Assembly: GCA_026647385.1 (NCBI GenBank)
Contig: JAPKGY010000005.1
Location: 1-20,552 of the forward strand
Source of the DNA: Phycisphaerae bacterium
Lineage (GTDB): Bacteria; Planctomycetota; Phycisphaerae; UBA1845; PWPN01
Length of the DNA stretch: 20,552 nucleotides
Reading direction: 5' to 3'
The notes below the pieces were generated by a model. The model was given only the letters and a program-made list of their open reading frames with translations. It had not been told where the DNA came from and searched no databases. Of the stretch, positions 13,698 through 20,539 are shown one piece after another. Positions within the stretch are counted from its first letter, which is position 1; each line of letters starts with the position of its first letter. Both the position numbers and the translations under genes were made by a program.

Positions 13698-14120
13698 ATG
13701 GCCATGATGCCGAAAAGGCTGAAATACCGTAAGGCCCAGCGGGGCGGGCGGCTTCGCGAGAAGGCGACTCGCGGCAACACCGTGGTGTTCGGCGAGTATG
13801 GACTGCAGTCGCTGGGTTCGGGATGGATGACCGGTCGACAGATCGAGGCCGGCCGTATGGCCGCCTCGCACTTTCTGCACCGCGAAGGCCGGGTCTACAT
13901 CCGGGTGTTCCCGCACAAGCCGGTGTCCGCCAAGCCCCTGGAAACCCGTATGGGCAAGGGCAAGGGCGAGCCGGAGTATTACGCGGCGGTGGTGTCGTCC
14001 GGAATGATGCTCTACGAGATCGGCGGAGTGAGCGAGGATCTGGCCCGCAGGGCGTTGTCCCTCGTGGCCCACAAGATGCCGTTCCGCTGCCGGTTCGTGT
14101 CCCGGAAGCACCACGCGTGA
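13698..14120 (+). CDS. rplP: 50S ribosomal protein L16
   Basis: L16 sits near the A-site tRNA elbow and is needed for late 50S assembly. The 140 residues contain KRLKYRKAQRGG, GWMTGRQIEAGRMA, VYIRVFPHKPV, RMGKGKGEPEYY and GGVSEDLARRAL, all in family order. GGAG at 13683-13686 is 11 nt before the ATG. The 70-bp gap before it has only weak CCGG-type pairing. Confidence 0.98.
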   Translation: MAMMPKRLKYRKAQRGGRLREKATRGNTVVFGEYGLQSLGSGWMTGRQIEAGRMAASHFLHREGRVYIRVFPHKPVSAKPLETRMGKGKGEPEYYAAVVSSGMMLYEIGGVSEDLARRALSLVAHKMPFRCRFVSRKHHA

Positions 14121-14139
14121 GCGCAGGAGAAAAGCGGCG

Positions 14140-14388
14140 ATGAAGATCAGCGATATACGCGAGATGAAAAACGAGGAGCTCTACGGGGAGCTGGACCGCC
14201 TGCGCCGCTACGTGTTTGACCTGCGAAGCCAGGCGGTGACGGAGAAGCTTCAGGATCCGTCGCTGCTGACGCGGGCCCGCAGGGATATCGCCCGGGTCTT
14301 CACCGTGCTGAGGGAGCGCGGCGAGCAGGGGATCGAGCAGAAGCAGTATCACCTGGAGGCGCTGGCGACGCATAAGCGCAGCAAGTGA
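14140..14388 (+). CDS. rpmC: 50S ribosomal protein L29
   Basis: L29 is a small two-helix protein by the tunnel exit beside L23. The 82 residues start MKISDIREMKNEEL and carry the paired helices LDRLRRYVFDLRSQAVT and TRARRDIARVFTVLRERG. A charged C-terminal tail of about 18 residues makes it longer than the ~63 residues of E. coli. AGGAG at 14125-14129 precedes the ATG by 10 nt, and the gene follows rplP after only 19 bp. Confidence 0.95.
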   Translation: MKISDIREMKNEELYGELDRLRRYVFDLRSQAVTEKLQDPSLLTRARRDIARVFTVLRERGEQGIEQKQYHLEALATHKRSK

Positions 14389-14399
14389 GGTCAAGGCAG

Positions 14400-14708
14400 A
14401 TGGTACAGGCGGCAGAGCAAAGTCAGGCGCGTAAACGGCGCCGTCGGGTGATCGGGATCGTGACGGCGGCTCAGCGCACCCCCAAGACGTTGAGGGTGGT
14501 CGCGCAGTACCGGGTTCGCCACGCGAAATACGGCAAGTACGTGCGGCACCGGACGGTCATGCACGTGCACGATGAGAAGAACGAAGCCCGGTTGGGTGAT
14601 CGGGTCGAGATCGCGGAGTGCCGGCCGATCTCGAAACTGAAGAGGTGGTGCCTGGTGCGTATTATCGACCGGGCTCCTCAGGAGACGGCGACAGCCGCGT
14701 CGGCGTAA
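14400..14708 (+). CDS. rpsQ: 30S ribosomal protein S17
   Basis: S17 is a primary 16S binder with an OB fold. From ATG 14400 it is 102 residues with RVIGIVTAAQRTPKTLRVV, HAKYGKYVRHRTVMHVHDE and LGDRVEIAECRPISKLKRW, in the expected order. It has a basic N-terminal extension and an Ala/Thr-rich tail compared with 84 residues in E. coli. An in-frame GTG at 14385 overlaps the L29 stop as GTGA and would add five residues. GAGG (14387-14390) spaced 9 nt from the ATG favours the later start, but coupled initiation at the GTG cannot be excluded. Confidence 0.94.
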   Translation: MVQAAEQSQARKRRRRVIGIVTAAQRTPKTLRVVAQYRVRHAKYGKYVRHRTVMHVHDEKNEARLGDRVEIAECRPISKLKRWCLVRIIDRAPQETATAASA

Positions 14709-14740
14709 AGAAGGGGCTCCTGAGCAGTTTTTGCGTGTGA

Positions 14741-14756
14741 CGGGCGGTTCCGCCCG
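14741..14756 (+). promoter_or_regulatory. Perfect hairpin before rplN
   Basis: CGGGCG (14741-14746) and CGCCCG (14751-14756) pair perfectly around a GTTC tetraloop. The rplN ribosome site GGTGAG starts two bases later (14759-14764). A short T5 run (14728-14732) lies before rather than after the hairpin, so it is not a terminator. Confidence 0.5.
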
Positions 14757-14772
14757 ACGGTGAGAATGGGCG

Positions 14773-15177
14773 ATGATTCAGCTTCAGACGGTAGTCGACG
14801 TGGCGGACAACACCGGCGCCAAGCAGGCGATGGTGATCCGCGTCCTGCGCGGGAGCACGGGACGATGGGGCAAGCCGACGCGCAGGGTCGCGGGCGTCGG
14901 GGACCTGGTCATCCTGGCGGTCAAGAAGGCGCTGGCCAACAGCGACTTCATGAAGCCGGGCAACAAGAAGGCCCGCGTGGTCAAGGGCGTGGTGGTGCGG
15001 ACCAAGCACCCGACCCGTCGCTCGGACGGCAGCTACGTCCGGTTCGACCGGAACGCGGTGGTTCTGGTGGACGACAAGGGCGAGCCGCGGGGCACGCGGA
15101 TTTTCGGAGCGGTGGCCCGCGAGCTTCGCGAGCAGGGGTTCATGAAGATTATCTCGCTGGCGGACGAAGTGGTGTAA
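14773..15177 (+). CDS. rplN: 50S ribosomal protein L14
   Basis: L14 forms intersubunit bridges and contacts L19. The 134 residues are about 11 longer than E. coli L14. MIQLQTVVDVADNTGAKQ, AGVGDLVILAVKKA, VVVRTKHPTRRSDGSYVRFD, GTRIFGAVARELRE and MKIISLADEVV are the family blocks. The extra residues lie around STGRWGKPTRRV and in the loop ANSDFMKPGNKKA. GGTGAG is 8 nt before the ATG. Confidence 0.98.
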   Translation: MIQLQTVVDVADNTGAKQAMVIRVLRGSTGRWGKPTRRVAGVGDLVILAVKKALANSDFMKPGNKKARVVKGVVVRTKHPTRRSDGSYVRFDRNAVVLVDDKGEPRGTRIFGAVARELREQGFMKIISLADEVV

Positions 15178-15213
15178 GGGCCCGGGGGCGAAGCGAGAAC
15201 GGACGGAACAGCA

Positions 15214-15573
15214 ATGGCTTGTCACATACGGCGTGATGATATCGTTGAGGTGGTCGCCGGCGATCACAAGGGCGAGCGCGGCAAGGTCCTCCGGGTTCTG
15301 CCGAAGCGCGGGTTGGTGATCGTGCAGGGGATCAACATGGTCTATCGGCACGTTCGCCCGAGCCGGAGGAACCCGCAGGGCGGTCGCCTTCAGAAGGAGG
15401 CGCCGATCCATATTTCGAACGTGCTTCCGGTGGACGACAAGGGTGGTAAGGGCGGCACGCGCGTTCGGTTCGAGGTCGAGCGTGACGCGGCGGGCCGGCC
15501 GGTGGCGAAACACCGGGTGTCCCAGGCCGGTAACCGGCTGAGTGTGGTGTCCCGCAGAAAGGCGGAAGCGTAA
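15214..15573 (+). CDS. rplX: 50S ribosomal protein L24
   Basis: L24 is an assembly initiator of the 50S and has a KOW motif. The 119 residues begin with ACHIRRDDIVEVVAGDHKG and continue KGKVLRVLP-like (ERGKVLRVLPKRGLVIVQGIN), then the QGGRLQKEAPIHISNV block. The C-terminus is basic. The Shine-Dalgarno (CGGA near 15204) is weak. It is only 3 bp from rplE, so the two are almost certainly translated together. Confidence 0.97.
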   Translation: MACHIRRDDIVEVVAGDHKGERGKVLRVLPKRGLVIVQGINMVYRHVRPSRRNPQGGRLQKEAPIHISNVLPVDDKGGKGGTRVRFEVERDAAGRPVAKHRVSQAGNRLSVVSRRKAEA

Positions 15574-15576
15574 GCC

Positions 15577-16149
15577 ATGGCGCGCCTGCTCGAGAAATAT
15601 CGAAGTGAAGTCGTTCCCGCGCTGTTCGAGGAACTGAACACCAGGAACCCGATGGCGGTCCCCCGGCTGCGGAAGGTCGTGATTTCAATGGGCGTCGGGG
15701 CCGCCACCCAGGATAAGAAACGCATCGAACTGGCGGCCAAGGACCTGGCGACCATCGCGGGGCAGAAGCCGCAGATCTGCCTGGCCCGCAAGAGCGTATC
15801 AAACTTCAAGGTCCGCAAGGATTATCCCACGGGCGTGAAGGTGACCCTTCGAGGCCGGCGGATGTACGAGTTTCTGGATCGGTTGATCAGCATCGCGATC
15901 CCGCGTATCCGCGATTTCCGCGGGTTGAACCCGCAGAGTTTCGACGGGCGGGGGAACTACTCGATGGGGGTCAACGAACAGACGATTTTCCCGGAGATCG
16001 ACGCCGCGGCGGTCGAATGGCCGCAGGGTATGAACATCACCGTGGTGACGACGGCTCGGAACGATCGCGAGTGCCGGGCTCTGCTCAGACTGTTGGGAAT
16101 GCCTTTCCGTTCGGAAGGCGAATTGGCGGCCCAGGCGGGCCGTAACTGA
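15577..16149 (+). CDS. rplE: 50S ribosomal protein L5
   Basis: L5 binds 5S rRNA in the central protuberance. The 190 residues contain NPMAVPRLRKVVISMGVG, AGQKPQICLARKSVSNFKVR, GVKVTLRGRRMYEFLDRL, PRIRDFRGLNPQSFDGRGNYSMG and EQTIFPEID. GGAAG at 15564-15568, inside the end of rplX, gives 8-nt spacing to the ATG and suggests translational coupling. In E. coli this mRNA region is the S8 repressor target; I could not identify an equivalent structure here. Confidence 0.98.
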   Translation: MARLLEKYRSEVVPALFEELNTRNPMAVPRLRKVVISMGVGAATQDKKRIELAAKDLATIAGQKPQICLARKSVSNFKVRKDYPTGVKVTLRGRRMYEFLDRLISIAIPRIRDFRGLNPQSFDGRGNYSMGVNEQTIFPEIDAAAVEWPQGMNITVVTTARNDRECRALLRLLGMPFRSEGELAAQAGRN

Positions 16150-16165
16150 GGTGGAACTCAAGGAC

Positions 16166-16186
16166 GCGGCCGCCGCGGGCGGCTGC
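16166..16186 (+). promoter_or_regulatory. 9-bp hairpin before rpsN
   Basis: GCGGCCGCC (16166-16174) pairs with GGCGGCTGC (16178-16186), one G-T wobble, around a GCG triloop. It ends at the purine stretch GGGGATGGGA (16187-16196) that precedes the rpsN start. No T-run follows. Confidence 0.5.
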
Positions 16187-16202
16187 GGGGATGGGACCCC
16201 AC

Positions 16203-16388
16203 ATGGCGACGACTGCGTGGATGAATAAGTCCAAGTTGGCCCCGAAGTTCAAGTGTCGGGTGGTGCGCCGATGCCAGGTTTGCGGCCGATCGCGGGCGGT
16301 CTACCGCAAGTTCCGGATGTGCCGCGTCTGCCTGCGCGATAAGGCGAACTGGGGCCTGATCCCCGGTCTGAAGAAGGCGAGCTGGTGA
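16203..16388 (+). CDS. rpsN: 30S ribosomal protein S14, zinc-binding short type
   Basis: S14 is a 30S head protein. This is the 61-residue zinc type: C24-x2-C27 and C40-x2-C43 form a zinc ribbon, and the tail GLIPGLKKASW is typical. An in-frame ATG at 16191 would add four residues, but the 61-residue form matches the family length exactly. GGGGA (16187-16191) lies 11 nt upstream. The stretch TAWMNKSKLAPKFKCR corresponds to the conserved N-terminal arm. Confidence 0.96.
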   Translation: MATTAWMNKSKLAPKFKCRVVRRCQVCGRSRAVYRKFRMCRVCLRDKANWGLIPGLKKASW

Positions 16389-16428
16389 GCCGGACCGGTG
16401 GCGCGAAAATGCTCTGAGAGCCGGACGA

Positions 16429-16443
16429 GGGTCTCGGCGACCC
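16429..16443 (+). promoter_or_regulatory. Small hairpin in the rpsN-rpsH gap
   Basis: GGGTC (16429-16433) and GACCC (16439-16443) pair perfectly around TCGGC, about 10 nt before the rpsH ribosome site GAGGA (16453-16457). Confidence 0.35.
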
Positions 16444-16463
16444 CGATTGAATGAGGACGTAGG

Positions 16464-16859
16464 ATGTGGAGCGACCCGATTGCTGACATGTTGACCCGGA
16501 TTCGCAACGCGATTCGCATGCGAGCGCGCGAGGTGACGATCCCCGCGTCGAAGGTCAAGGTGAACATTGCGGAAGTCCTCAAACAGGAGGGCTATATCGC
16601 CGGGTACGACCGGATCGACGACACCCGCCAGGGTTTGCTGCGGGTCCAGTTGAAGTACAGTCCGGAGGGAGCCCCGGCGATAACCGAGATCCGTCGCGTT
16701 TCGAAGGCGGGCGCGCGGGACTATCGGCCGGTGGAAAAGCTCCCGCGGGTGCTGAACGGTCTGGGGATTGCGATCGTGTCCACCAGTCATGGTGTGCTGA
16801 GCGACCGGCAGTGCCGGGAGCGGCGACTGGGCGGCGAGGTGATTTGCACGGTGTGCTGA
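16464..16859 (+). CDS. rpsH: 30S ribosomal protein S8
   Basis: S8 is a primary binder of the 16S central domain; in E. coli it also represses the spc operon. The 131 residues begin with WSDPIADMLTRIRNA and contain VKVNIAEVLKQEGYI, RRVSKAGARDYRPVEKLPRV, LNGLGIAIVSTSHGVLSD and the terminal LGGEVICTVC. GAGGA at 16453-16457 is 6 nt before the ATG. Confidence 0.98.
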   Translation: MWSDPIADMLTRIRNAIRMRAREVTIPASKVKVNIAEVLKQEGYIAGYDRIDDTRQGLLRVQLKYSPEGAPAITEIRRVSKAGARDYRPVEKLPRVLNGLGIAIVSTSHGVLSDRQCRERRLGGEVICTVC

Positions 16860-16888
16860 CCGTTGCGTCGGCGCGAAGGGATAGGGCG

Positions 16889-17506
16889 ATGTCTCGTATT
16901 GGCAAGAAACCGGTGGCGGTGCCCGCGGGCGTCAAGGTCGAGGTGACCGACCGGACCATCAAGACCTCAGGTCCCAAGGGCAATCTGGCGTGGACGGTCC
17001 CGAGCGGCGTTTCGGTGGCCTACGACGCCTCCGCCGGGCAGATCAACGTGACGAACACGGGCGGGACCGTTCAGGCCAAGGCGCTGCACGGACTGAGCCG
17101 GGCTTTGATCGCCAACATGGTTCGTGGCGTGCACGAAGGGTATCGAATCTCGCTGGAGATCTACGGGACCGGCTACGGTTGCCGCCTGCAGGGCACGTCG
17201 CTTCTGTTGAACTGCGGCTATATGGGCCGTGGAGTCGACAAGGAGGGCAAGCCGCGGGAAGCGCAGTTCAACCTCCCCATTCCGGAGGGGCTGAAGGTGA
17301 CCGTCGAAGTACCGGCGGCCCGCGGTGAGAACGAGCCCGCGAAGTTGACGATCGAGGGGGTCGACAAGCAGAAGGTCGGCCAGTTCGCCGCCGAGCTCCG
17401 CGGGATCCGGACGCCCGAGCCCTACAAGGGCAAGGGGATTCGCTATGCCGGCGAGGTCGTTCGGCGCAAGCAGGGCAAGGCGTTTGCCAGCGGCAGCGGC
17501 GGTTGA
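16889..17506 (+). CDS. rplF: 50S ribosomal protein L6
   Basis: L6 is placed near the sarcin-ricin loop, where EF-G and EF-Tu dock. From ATG 16889 it has 205 residues, somewhat over the E. coli 177. Features are SRIGKKPVAVPAGVKVEV, TSGPKGNL, HGLSRALIANMVRGVHEGY and the signature RGIRTPEPYKGKGIRYAGEVVRRKQGK. Extra residues lie around MGRGVDKEGKPREAQF and PAARGENEPA, plus a Gly/Ser tail. AAGGG at 16876-16880 gives 8-nt spacing; the frame is open further upstream into rpsH but without L6 similarity. Confidence 0.97.
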   Translation: MSRIGKKPVAVPAGVKVEVTDRTIKTSGPKGNLAWTVPSGVSVAYDASAGQINVTNTGGTVQAKALHGLSRALIANMVRGVHEGYRISLEIYGTGYGCRLQGTSLLLNCGYMGRGVDKEGKPREAQFNLPIPEGLKVTVEVPAARGENEPAKLTIEGVDKQKVGQFAAELRGIRTPEPYKGKGIRYAGEVVRRKQGKAFASGSGG

Positions 17507-17584
17507 CGGCGGGGCGGTGGCTGACGTGGGAGTTGATCGTCCCGGCGAACACGGGATGAGTATGATGGGATTGCGGGTGGCCTG

Positions 17585-17953
17585 ATGGACAATATCAAGA
17601 TCAAGACCGAGCGGCGCGAACGCCGCAAGATGCGCGTCCGGAAGCAGGTGTTCGGAACGCAGGAACGTCCTCGTTTGACGGTGACGCGAAGCCTGCAGCA
17701 CATTTACGCGCAGTTAATCGACGACACCGCGGGCAGAACGCTGGCGGCGGTCAGCTCGACCAGCAAGGAGCTGCGCGGGATGCTGAAGGTCGGCGGAAAC
17801 AAGGCAGCCGCCACCGCCGTCGGCAAGCTGTTGGCGGAGCGCGCGGTGAGCAAGGGGATCAAGGCGGCGGTGTTCGACCGGAACGGGTACAGGTTTCATG
17901 GCCGGGTCAAGGCGCTGGCGGATGCCGCTCGCGAGGCCGGCCTGAGCATATAG
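17585..17953 (+). CDS. rplR: 50S ribosomal protein L18
   Basis: L18 binds 5S rRNA with L5. The 122 residues contain ERRKMRVRKQVFGTQERPRLTVTRSLQHIYAQLIDD split over the usual basic helix and beta strands, AVGKLLAERAVSKGIKAAVFDRNGYRFHGRVKALADAAREAGL at the end. The 78-bp gap upstream has a 5-bp TCCCG/CGGGA hairpin. The ribosome site (GGGTGG, 17575-17580) is close and imperfect. Confidence 0.97.
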   Translation: MDNIKIKTERRERRKMRVRKQVFGTQERPRLTVTRSLQHIYAQLIDDTAGRTLAAVSSTSKELRGMLKVGGNKAAATAVGKLLAERAVSKGIKAAVFDRNGYRFHGRVKALADAAREAGLSI

Positions 17954-17960
17954 GTGTTTC

Positions 17961-17976
17961 GCCGGCTGATGCCGGC
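17961..17976 (+). promoter_or_regulatory. Perfect hairpin in the rplR-rpsE gap
   Basis: GCCGGC (17961-17966) and GCCGGC (17971-17976) pair perfectly around a TGAT tetraloop, 8 nt after the L18 stop and 34 nt before the rpsE Shine-Dalgarno. Confidence 0.4.
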
Positions 17977-18019
17977 CGACGTATGAGTTCAACGCAGCAT
18001 GTGCTGACTTGAGGCGGTA

Positions 18020-18682
18020 ATGGCGGACGACCTGACAAACGAATCGCAGGAGCGGATGGCCCGGAACCAGGGGCGGGGCTTCCCGAATTCCGACGCGCCG
18101 GGCGCCGGCGCGCATGGCGGCGAGGCGGGCCCCAGGGAGAGTGTTGCCGAAGGAGGTCGCCAGCGCCGGCGGCCGCGCGGCGATCGAGGTCGCCGTGAAA
18201 CCGAGGTGAGCGAAGCCGGCGGCCTGGAAGAAGCGGTCGTCAAGGTCTACCGCTGTGCCAAGGTCGTCAAGGGCGGTCGGCGATTCAGCTTTGCCGCCCT
18301 GGTGGTCGTCGGTGACCGGGCGTCGCAGGTGGGCGTGGGGTATGGCAAGGCGAACGAGGTCCCCGCCGCCGTCGACAAGGCCCGCAAGCAGGCCCAGCGG
18401 AACATGATTACGGTGAAGCTGGCCGGCACGACCATCCCGCATCACGTGAAGGCGAAGTACCGGGCCAGCGAAGTCATTCTGCTGCCCGCCGGCAAGGGGA
18501 CGGGAGTGATCGCCGGGGCCAGCGTTCGTGCGGTGATGGAACTGGCGGGCATCAAGGATGTCTTGACGAAAGTCCATGGGTCCACCGGTCCCAAGAACCT
18601 GGTGAAGGCGGCCTTTGCCGGTCTGATGAAACTGCGCAGCAAGGAGGAGATTGCCCGGCTGCGTAATGTGGCGATGGCTTGA
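18020..18682 (+). CDS. rpsE: 30S ribosomal protein S5 with long N-terminal extension
   Basis: S5 lies at the mRNA entry site and affects decoding accuracy. The conserved core starts near residue 69: LEEAVVKVYRCAKVVKGGRR, FAALVVVGD, GVGYGKANEVPAAVDKA, then the C-terminal domain with GTGVIAGASVRAVMELAGI and VHGSTGPKNLVKA. Before it are about 60 residues rich in Gly, Arg, Glu and Ala with no fold signature; E. coli S5 has about 10 residues there. GAGG at 18011-18014 is 5 nt from ATG 18020 and supports the long form. An in-frame GTG at 18206 would give a standard-size S5 of 158 residues but has no well-spaced Shine-Dalgarno. An AAGGAGGT at 18150-18157 inside the extension has no start codon at working distance. 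Confidence 0.93.
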   Translation: MADDLTNESQERMARNQGRGFPNSDAPGAGAHGGEAGPRESVAEGGRQRRRPRGDRGRRETEVSEAGGLEEAVVKVYRCAKVVKGGRRFSFAALVVVGDRASQVGVGYGKANEVPAAVDKARKQAQRNMITVKLAGTTIPHHVKAKYRASEVILLPAGKGTGVIAGASVRAVMELAGIKDVLTKVHGSTGPKNLVKAAFAGLMKLRSKEEIARLRNVAMA

Positions 18683-18726
18683 GCGGGCGTCCGGAAAGAA
18701 TCGGGCGAGGCGGGAGTGATTTGACC

Positions 18727-19176
18727 ATGATGATCGGCGACGTGACGGCCAGAGGGCTGAAGAACAAACCGCGCAAGCGCGTGGGTCGCGGTATCGGCTC
18801 GGGGATGGGCAAGACCTCCGGACGCGGGCACAAAGGCGCGGGCCAGCACGCCGACCACGGCACGGGGCTTCGCGAGGGCGGGCAGTTGCCGCTGTTTCGG
18901 CGAATGCCCAAGCGCGGTTTCAGCAACGCGCGCTTCCGCCTGGAGTACCAGGTGATCAACGTGGCCGACCTGCAGGAGTTCTTCGACGACGGGGCGCACG
19001 TGACGCCCGCGGCGCTCGAGGAAGCAGGGCTCATCCGGCGTAGCGGCGCGCCGGTCAAGATCCTGGGCGACGGCGAACTGTCGAAGAAACTCCGGGTCGA
19101 GGCCCATAAATTCAGCGCCTCGGCGGTCAAGAAGATCGAGGCCGCCGGCGGTGAGTCGAAAGCCATCGGCTCTTAA
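18727..19176 (+). CDS. rplO: 50S ribosomal protein L15
   Basis: L15 is a late-assembly protein spanning several 23S domains. From ATG 18727 it has 149 residues, the family length. The start contains KRVGRGIGSGMGKTSGRGHKG, then LREGGQLPLFRRMPKRGFSN, and a C-terminal domain ending LRVEAHKFSASAVKKIEAAGG. GGAG at 18713-18716 is 10 nt upstream. An in-frame TTG at 18679 overlapping the rpsE end was not chosen because the added residues lack L15 similarity. rpmD (L30), usual between rpsE and rplO, is missing; the gap is only 44 bp. Confidence 0.97.
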   Translation: MMIGDVTARGLKNKPRKRVGRGIGSGMGKTSGRGHKGAGQHADHGTGLREGGQLPLFRRMPKRGFSNARFRLEYQVINVADLQEFFDDGAHVTPAALEEAGLIRRSGAPVKILGDGELSKKLRVEAHKFSASAVKKIEAAGGESKAIGS

Positions 19177-19188
19177 CGGAAAAGCACA

Positions 19189-20532
19189 ATGTTCAGGACT
19201 ATCTTAAACATCTTCGTGATCCCTGAGCTGCGGCGCAAGCTCCTGTTCACGATCGGCCTGCTGGCCGTCTACCGGATCGGCTACCACGTGCCCCTGCCGG
19301 CCATGAACCAGGATCTGATGGCCGAAGCCATGAAAAAGCAGGGCGATCAGGGGGGGTTCGGGCAGTTGGCGACCGCGTTCTCCCTGTTCACGGGCGGCGA
19401 CCTGCAGTCGAGTACGATCTTCGGTCTGGGCATCATGCCCTACATCACGGCGGCCATTATCTTTCAGCTTCTGACCACCGTCGTGCCCGCGCTCGAGAAG
19501 CTGCAGCGCGAGGGTGACACGGGCCGGAAAAAGATCCAGGAGTACACGCGGTATGCGACCGTCGGCTTATGTATCATCCAGGCGATGTTCTGGGTGAACT
19601 ACATGCGCCGCAGCGGGTATGTTTTCGCGGACTACCGCGACGACTATCAGTTTCTGCTGATCGGCGTTCTGGGCCTGACGACCGGGACGGTCTTCCTGAT
19701 GTGGCTGGGCGAGCAGATCGACGAGTACGGCATCGGAAACGGCATCAGTCTCATCATCATGGCCGGCATCATCGCCCGCATGCCCAATGCGGTCATGTAC
19801 GTCTGGGAACACAAGAGTCTGCAGATGGGGGCGGCCGACTCGGCGGCGGCGCTCGACCCGGCCAAGATCCTTTTCCTCATCGTGGCTTTCGTGGTGGTCA
19901 TCGCCGGGACGATCCTGATCACCCAGGCCCAGCGGCGCATCCCGATCCAGCAGGCCAAGCACACGCGCGGTCGGCGCGTGCTCGGCGGCCAGCGTCAGTA
20001 TCTCCCGCTGCGGGTCAACCACGGTGGCGTGATGCCCATCATCTTCGCCAGTTCGCTGATGATCTTCCCGAGCATCATTTTCGGCTACCTGGCGTCGGCC
20101 ACCCAGTGGGAGCCGTTCAACTTCCTTCGGCGCGCCTTCGATCACGACAGCTTCATCTACGTGCTGTGCTACATCGCGATGGTGTACTTCTTCGCTTACT
20201 TCTGGACGGCGGTGCAGTTTCAGCCCAAGGAAATGGCGAACAACCTGCGGGATTATGGCAGCTTCATCCCCGGTTTGCGCCCCGGCAAGCGGACCGCCGA
20301 CTACCTGGAGCGGGTCATGGGTCGCATTACCTACGTGGGGGCGGCGTTCCTGGCCATCATCGCCATCATCCCCACGCTGGTGGCCACCAAGATGCAGATT
20401 CCATACCAGGTTTCGTCGTTCCTGGGCGGGACGGGCCTGCTGATCGTGGTGAGCGTGTGTCTCGATCTGGTGCAGCGCATCGAGGCGAACCTGGTGATGC
20501 GAAATTACAAGGGCTTCTTGAGCAAAGAGTGA
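19189..20532 (+). CDS. secY: Preprotein translocase subunit SecY
   Basis: SecY is the channel of the Sec translocon in the inner membrane, exporting proteins such as the sulfatase encoded upstream. The 447 residues have the ten-helix pattern. The first span, LLFTIGLLAVYRIGYHVPLP (about 18-37), carries the conserved RxGxxxPxP end. A plug-like region includes FSLFTGGDLQSSTIFGLGIMPYI. Later blocks are LGEQIDEYGIGNGISLIIMAGI, QRRIPIQQAK, LPLRVNHGGVMPIIFASSLM and QFQPKEMANNLRDYGSFIPGLRPG. It follows rplO after 12 bp with only a weak GGA before the ATG, as in many spc operons. Confidence 0.98.
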   Translation: MFRTILNIFVIPELRRKLLFTIGLLAVYRIGYHVPLPAMNQDLMAEAMKKQGDQGGFGQLATAFSLFTGGDLQSSTIFGLGIMPYITAAIIFQLLTTVVPALEKLQREGDTGRKKIQEYTRYATVGLCIIQAMFWVNYMRRSGYVFADYRDDYQFLLIGVLGLTTGTVFLMWLGEQIDEYGIGNGISLIIMAGIIARMPNAVMYVWEHKSLQMGAADSAAALDPAKILFLIVAFVVVIAGTILITQAQRRIPIQQAKHTRGRRVLGGQRQYLPLRVNHGGVMPIIFASSLMIFPSIIFGYLASATQWEPFNFLRRAFDHDSFIYVLCYIAMVYFFAYFWTAVQFQPKEMANNLRDYGSFIPGLRPGKRTADYLERVMGRITYVGAAFLAIIAIIPTLVATKMQIPYQVSSFLGGTGLLIVVSVCLDLVQRIEANLVMRNYKGFLSKE

Positions 20533-20539
20533 GCATCTG

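Noticed and set aside
14716..14732. GCTC/GAGC followed by T5 after rpsQ as a terminator
   Set aside because: The arms leave only a 2-nt loop, so at most 3 bp can form; too weak to call.
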